Shown: piece by piece, positions 61,102-64,000 of the stretch
Layout of the letters: the number at the start of each line of letters is the position of its first letter
Numbering within the stretch: position 1 is the stretch's first letter
Assembly: GCA_028287785.1 (NCBI GenBank)
Contig: JAQBOZ010000021.1
Coordinates: 20,096 to 84,095 of the forward strand
Reading direction: 5' to 3'
Length of the DNA: 64,000 nt
From: Chlorobiota bacterium
GTDB lineage: Bacteria; Bacteroidota; Ignavibacteria; OLB7
The notes under the pieces: model-generated
Database searches by the model: none
Seen by the model: only the letters and a program-made list of their open reading frames with translations
What the model was told of the DNA's origin: nothing
Made by a program: the position numbers and the translations under genes

Positions 61102-61959
61102 ATGACCCGCACTATCGGCAGCTCAGTTCTCGCCCTCATCGTCGCCGTCTCCATCGGCTCTCTCATACATTTCGGCTCATCCTCCTCCGTCGCCCGCGCC
61201 GGCTTCGATGCCCCGCCTCCGGTTACCCCGCTCGCACAGATCACCGACTCCCTTCATCGCGTCACGCTGCAACTCGACGACCGTATCGGGGAGCTTTCAG
61301 CGTTCGACTCGGCGCTCGCAACCCGGCTCGTGATGCCGGTGATGAGCATGGAGCTTCTGCAGATCGGTGATGCCCGATGCGCCTTCCAGAGCGAAACCGA
61401 GCTGCGCCCCTACACCGATGCCTTTACGCTGAACAGCCGGATCATCAGCCAGCGAACCTTTATCGATTCCCTTTCCGCCGCTGTCCGCGCCCGCCTTGCG
61501 CTCAACGATCAGCTTCCGATGATGATCCCGTGCGAAGGGAACTATACCTCCGGGTTCGGCTATCGCATCCACCCGATCACCGGCAGGGAGAAGCTCCACA
61601 CCGGCACCGATATCGCGGCCCCCACCGGCACGCCGATCTATGTCTCCGGTGATGGCGTGGTGGTGTTCGCCGGCGTGAAGAACGGCTACGGCAACGTGGT
61701 CGAGGTGGATCATGGCTACGGATATCACACGCTCTACGGCCACTCCTCCAAACTCCTTGTCGCGGTTGGCGATACCGTGAAGCGCGGCGATCGTATCGCC
61801 CTGGTCGGCTCCACGGGGATGTCCACAGGACCCCACCTCCATTATGAAGTCATCGTTGACGGCGCAAAGGTCGATCCCTCCGATTTCCTCCTCAAGCCGC
61901 TTGTCCCGCATCTCCCCGCCGTCGCGCCGAAGGCTCCGGTGCTGATCGCCCGGAAATAA
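61102..61959 (+). CDS. M23-family metalloendopeptidase (LytM/NlpD-like)
   Basis: The 285-residue protein has an N-terminal membrane or signal segment (about 7-25) and a helical middle (about 45-135). A C-terminal peptidase M23 domain has H166-x3-D170 (LHTGTD) and H245-x-H247 (PHLHYE), which with His214 region (YGHSSKL) bind zinc. It cleaves peptidoglycan cross-links during wall growth or division. The start at 61102 is picked for its short distance to the signal, and no strong ribosome site is seen. It is divergent from the nitrilase gene. Confidence 0.93.
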   Translation: MTRTIGSSVLALIVAVSIGSLIHFGSSSSVARAGFDAPPPVTPLAQITDSLHRVTLQLDDRIGELSAFDSALATRLVMPVMSMELLQIGDARCAFQSETELRPYTDAFTLNSRIISQRTFIDSLSAAVRARLALNDQLPMMIPCEGNYTSGFGYRIHPITGREKLHTGTDIAAPTGTPIYVSGDGVVVFAGVKNGYGNVVEVDHGYGYHTLYGHSSKLLVAVGDTVKRGDRIALVGSTGMSTGPHLHYEVIVDGAKVDPSDFLLKPLVPHLPAVAPKAPVLIARK

Positions 61960-61989
61960 TCCCGGACAACAACCCTGATCTCCCCTGCG

Positions 61990-62023
61990 ATCCCCGCCCG
62001 ATACCGAGCGGGGATTGTTCGTT
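61990..62023 (+). terminator. Rho-independent terminator after the M23 gene
   Basis: ATCCCCGC pairs with GCGGGGAT (61990-61997 with 62008-62015) and is followed by TGTTCGTTT. It is 31 bases past the stop. Confidence 0.7.
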
Positions 62024-62102
62024 TCGGGGATGGCCGCCGCCGCACAACAACCTGCAACATCCCCAGGGCCCCGGATCGCGATGGGGTTTCATGAATTGCC
62101 CT

Positions 62103-62110
62103 TACATTTG
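62103..62110 (+). promoter_or_regulatory. Candidate -7 box (TACATTTG) for purH
   Basis: TACATTTG fits TAnnTTTG and lies 66 bases before the purH ATG, but no -33 TTTG box is at the right distance. Confidence 0.35.
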
Positions 62111-62176
62111 CGCCTCCACGAGAGGCGGCAGCGCCGCCGGCAGGTTACTCTCTCATTTTCAACTCCGATCACATCC

Positions 62177-63760
62177 ATGCAGAAGATTTCCCGTGCCCTG
62201 CTCAGCGTCTACGACAAGACCGGCATCGTCGATCTGGCCCACAACCTGGTTGATAGCGGCGTGGAGCTGATATCGACCGGCGGAACCGCGCGCACCATCC
62301 GCGAGGCGGGGCTTCCGGTGACCGATGTCAGCGAGATCACCGGCTTCCCCGAGCTGATGGAGGGGCGCGTCAAGACCCTCCATCCGATGATCCACGGCGG
62401 GCTGCTGGCGAGGCTGGACAATGAGCTGCATCTGGAGGCGATGAAATCGCACGGCATCACATCGATCGATCTCCTTATCAGCAATCTCTACCCGTTCGAG
62501 CAGACGGTGAATACGCCGGGCGCCACCCACGATGAGATCGTGGAGCAGATCGATATCGGCGGGCCGGCAATGATCCGCGCCGCCGCGAAGAACTACCAGT
62601 TCACCGCCGTGGTCACCAGCCCCGAACGCTACAGGAGCATCGTCGAGGAGATGCGCTCCACGGATATGGAGATATCCCCGGCAACCCGCGCGGAGCTTGC
62701 GGCCGAGGCGTTCAGCCATACGGCGGCCTACGACGCCCTGGTGGCGAAGTATTTCGCGGAGAAGACCGGCGGGAAGAGCCAGGGCGTTATCGCGGAAAGC
62801 GAGAGCCCGGCGGATGGCGGGTTCGGTGAGCATCTTCTGGTCGATCTCCCCCGCTCGCAGGCGCTCCGCTACGGTGAAAACCCGCATCAGGGGGCGGCGC
62901 TCTACGGCGCGTTCGATCAGATATTCCAGCAGATCCACGGCAAGGAGCTGAGCTACAACAACATTGTGGATATCGACGCGGCGGCGAAGCTGGTGATCGA
63001 GTTCAGCGAGCCGACCGTGGCGATCATCAAGCATACCAATCCCTGCGGCGTCGCAAGCGGCGCGACGCTCCTCGAAGCGTGGCGGAAGGCGTTCGCCACC
63101 GATGTAAAATCGCCGTTCGGCGGGATCATCGCCATCAACAGGCCGCTCGATCTGGAAGCCGCCGAGGCGATCAACGCGATCTTCACCGAGGTGATCATCG
63201 CGCCGGAATTCCCCGAGGAGACGCTTGCGCTCCTCCGCAAAAAGCGTGACCGTCGCCTTATCCGCGTCGACTACGCGGCGCTCGCGCGCTCGTTCGGGCT
63301 TGAGCTGAAATCAGTGGCGGGGGGCGTGCTGGCGCAGAGCTCCGACGCGGCCCTCTTCAACGAGAGCGATCTCTGCCTGGTGACAGAGCGGCAGCCGACC
63401 GAGGCGGAGCATCGCGCGTTGATGTTCGCGTGGCGCATCGCGAAGCATGTGAAATCCAACGCCATCGTGTATGCAACCGGGGATAGAACGCTGGGAATCG
63501 GCGCCGGGCAGATGTCGCGGGTCGATTCAGCGATGATCGCCTCCAGAAAAGCCGCGGCCGCGGGGCTGGATCTGCGTGGCTGCGCGGTCGCCTCGGATGC
63601 CTTTTTCCCCTTCGCCGACGGGCTGCTGGAGGCGATCGAGGCGGGGGCCACATCGGTGATCCAGCCGGGAGGATCGGTGAGGGATCAGGAGGTGATCGAC
63701 GCCGCGAACCAGCATGGCATCACGATGATGATGACCGGGATGCGGCACTTCCGGCACTGA
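62177..63760 (+). CDS. purH: Bifunctional AICAR formyltransferase/IMP cyclohydrolase
   Basis: The 527-residue enzyme performs the last two steps of IMP synthesis. The N-terminal MGS-like IMP cyclohydrolase domain (about 1-195) has LLSVYDKTGIVDLA, STGGTARTIREAG and GRVKTLHPMIHGG. The C-terminal formyltransferase domain has RYGENPHQGAAL, the K-H-T-N-P-C-G catalytic motif, and SDAFFPFADGL near the end. Full length. The ATG at 62177 is chosen for its family-typical MQKISRALLSVYDKTG start. Other pur genes are not near. Confidence 0.97.
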   Translation: MQKISRALLSVYDKTGIVDLAHNLVDSGVELISTGGTARTIREAGLPVTDVSEITGFPELMEGRVKTLHPMIHGGLLARLDNELHLEAMKSHGITSIDLLISNLYPFEQTVNTPGATHDEIVEQIDIGGPAMIRAAAKNYQFTAVVTSPERYRSIVEEMRSTDMEISPATRAELAAEAFSHTAAYDALVAKYFAEKTGGKSQGVIAESESPADGGFGEHLLVDLPRSQALRYGENPHQGAALYGAFDQIFQQIHGKELSYNNIVDIDAAAKLVIEFSEPTVAIIKHTNPCGVASGATLLEAWRKAFATDVKSPFGGIIAINRPLDLEAAEAINAIFTEVIIAPEFPEETLALLRKKRDRRLIRVDYAALARSFGLELKSVAGGVLAQSSDAALFNESDLCLVTERQPTEAEHRALMFAWRIAKHVKSNAIVYATGDRTLGIGAGQMSRVDSAMIASRKAAAAGLDLRGCAVASDAFFPFADGLLEAIEAGATSVIQPGGSVRDQEVIDAANQHGITMMMTGMRHFRH

Positions 63761-63785
63761 GAAGTCAGGCGTGGGTGGCTGCCAT

Positions 63786-63806
63786 CCCGCACGGGTGCCG
63801 TGCGGG
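63786..63806 (+). terminator. Hairpin after purH
   Basis: CCCGCACGG pairs perfectly with CCGTGCGGG around GTG, 26 bases past the purH stop, with no T tract. Confidence 0.5.
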
Positions 63807-64000
63807 TGGGGCATCCTCCGCAGATCCGGCCGATTCGCTCTGGTGCACCTTGTGGGGCAATTCATGAAGGCAACTATATACCTGGTGGGACAGGGATCGA
63901 TAACGGGCGTTATCCTCTGAATATCTCCGACGGTCATACTCGCGCAAGCGGGAATTGATCTTCAACACGGGATGAATTCCCGACTGCGCGAGCAGGACAA
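63807..64000. other. Right-end intergenic stretch
   Basis: The last 194 bases show no gene with support. Short minus-strand frames here are rich in His, Arg and Pro and look non-coding. Confidence 0.4.

Noticed and set aside
63527..63968. Genes on the minus strand at the right end
   Set aside because: The frames overlap purH or are His/Pro/Arg-rich with no start signal or motif.

Overview
The window is about 64 kb of bacterial chromosome, roughly 60% G+C by eye, densely coded on both strands. No rRNA, tRNA, CRISPR array, prophage or intact transposase was seen. Several signs point to the Bacteroidota/Chlorobi (FCB) side of the tree. Large secreted proteins end in type IX secretion (T9SS) sorting domains. 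Some upstream regions carry promoter boxes of the Bacteroidota type (TAnnTTTG at -7 with TTG/TTTG about 20 bases upstream). Other signs are a 190-residue adenylate kinase without a LID insert, a YfhO-type membrane protein, TonB-dependent receptors and PER-like subclass A2 beta-lactamase sequence features. A deep-branching lineage such as Kapabacteria or Ignavibacteria is plausible, but this is inference and not a placement.

Layout. 1-1562 (minus): an ECF sigma factor, a one-TM protein and a membrane-anchored periplasmic protein that runs off the left edge. 1702-3861 (plus): a secreted metallophosphatase and a class A beta-lactamase. 3825-7357 (minus): a SpoU RNA methyltransferase, a TlpA-like thiol-disulfide lipoprotein, then a zinc-finger anti-sigma factor with its ECF sigma factor. 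7624-10179: glycogen phosphorylase. 10374-17488 is a phosphate-starvation locus: a three-repeat PHO-box-like site, a phosphate-porin-like protein, PstS, PstC, PstA, PstB and PhoU. 17668-26286: adenylate kinase, a glycosyltransferase, a LURP-one-like protein, a YfhO protein, an RlmD-type rRNA methyltransferase, a T9SS gene remnant and a COQ4-like protein. 26358-30056: a TonB-receptor-like outer-membrane protein and a T9SS-secreted Ycf48/BNR-repeat protein. 30153-32679 (minus): pyrophosphatase, a thioredoxin-like ferredoxin, a possible ubiquitin-fold protein and a lipoprotein. 32961-34094: a second glycosyltransferase. 34191-39164: one 1657-residue T9SS cargo gene in an AT-richer patch followed by 0.8 kb of repeat-bearing non-coding DNA.

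39967-44435 (minus) is the ribosomal/translation block rplM-rpsI-rpsB-tsf-pyrH plus a 2Fe-2S ferredoxin. 44820-49994 (minus) is a probable iron-uptake group: lipoprotein, outer-membrane protein, siderophore receptor, PepSY membrane protein. 50175-55786 (minus) holds a solitary histidine ammonia-lyase, triosephosphate isomerase and a tightly overlapping LPS group (kdsA, unknown gene, kdsD, lptC). 55913-60632 (minus): an outer-membrane protein with thrombospondin type-3 repeats, Smg, YbeY, two small unknown proteins and a nitrilase-family amidase. 61102-63760 (plus): an M23 endopeptidase and PurH.

Most of the window is core metabolism and envelope biology. The points most worth a second look are the three-repeat PHO box, the duplicated periplasmic linker in PstC, the SDG variant in the beta-lactamase, the Ser-Ser-Gly MIO triad in HutH, the ubiquitin-fold candidate, the COQ4 homologue, a dispersed GGGCGGGTTT palindrome family and an operator-like palindrome overlapping a -7 box. 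No clearly new multi-gene system is evident.
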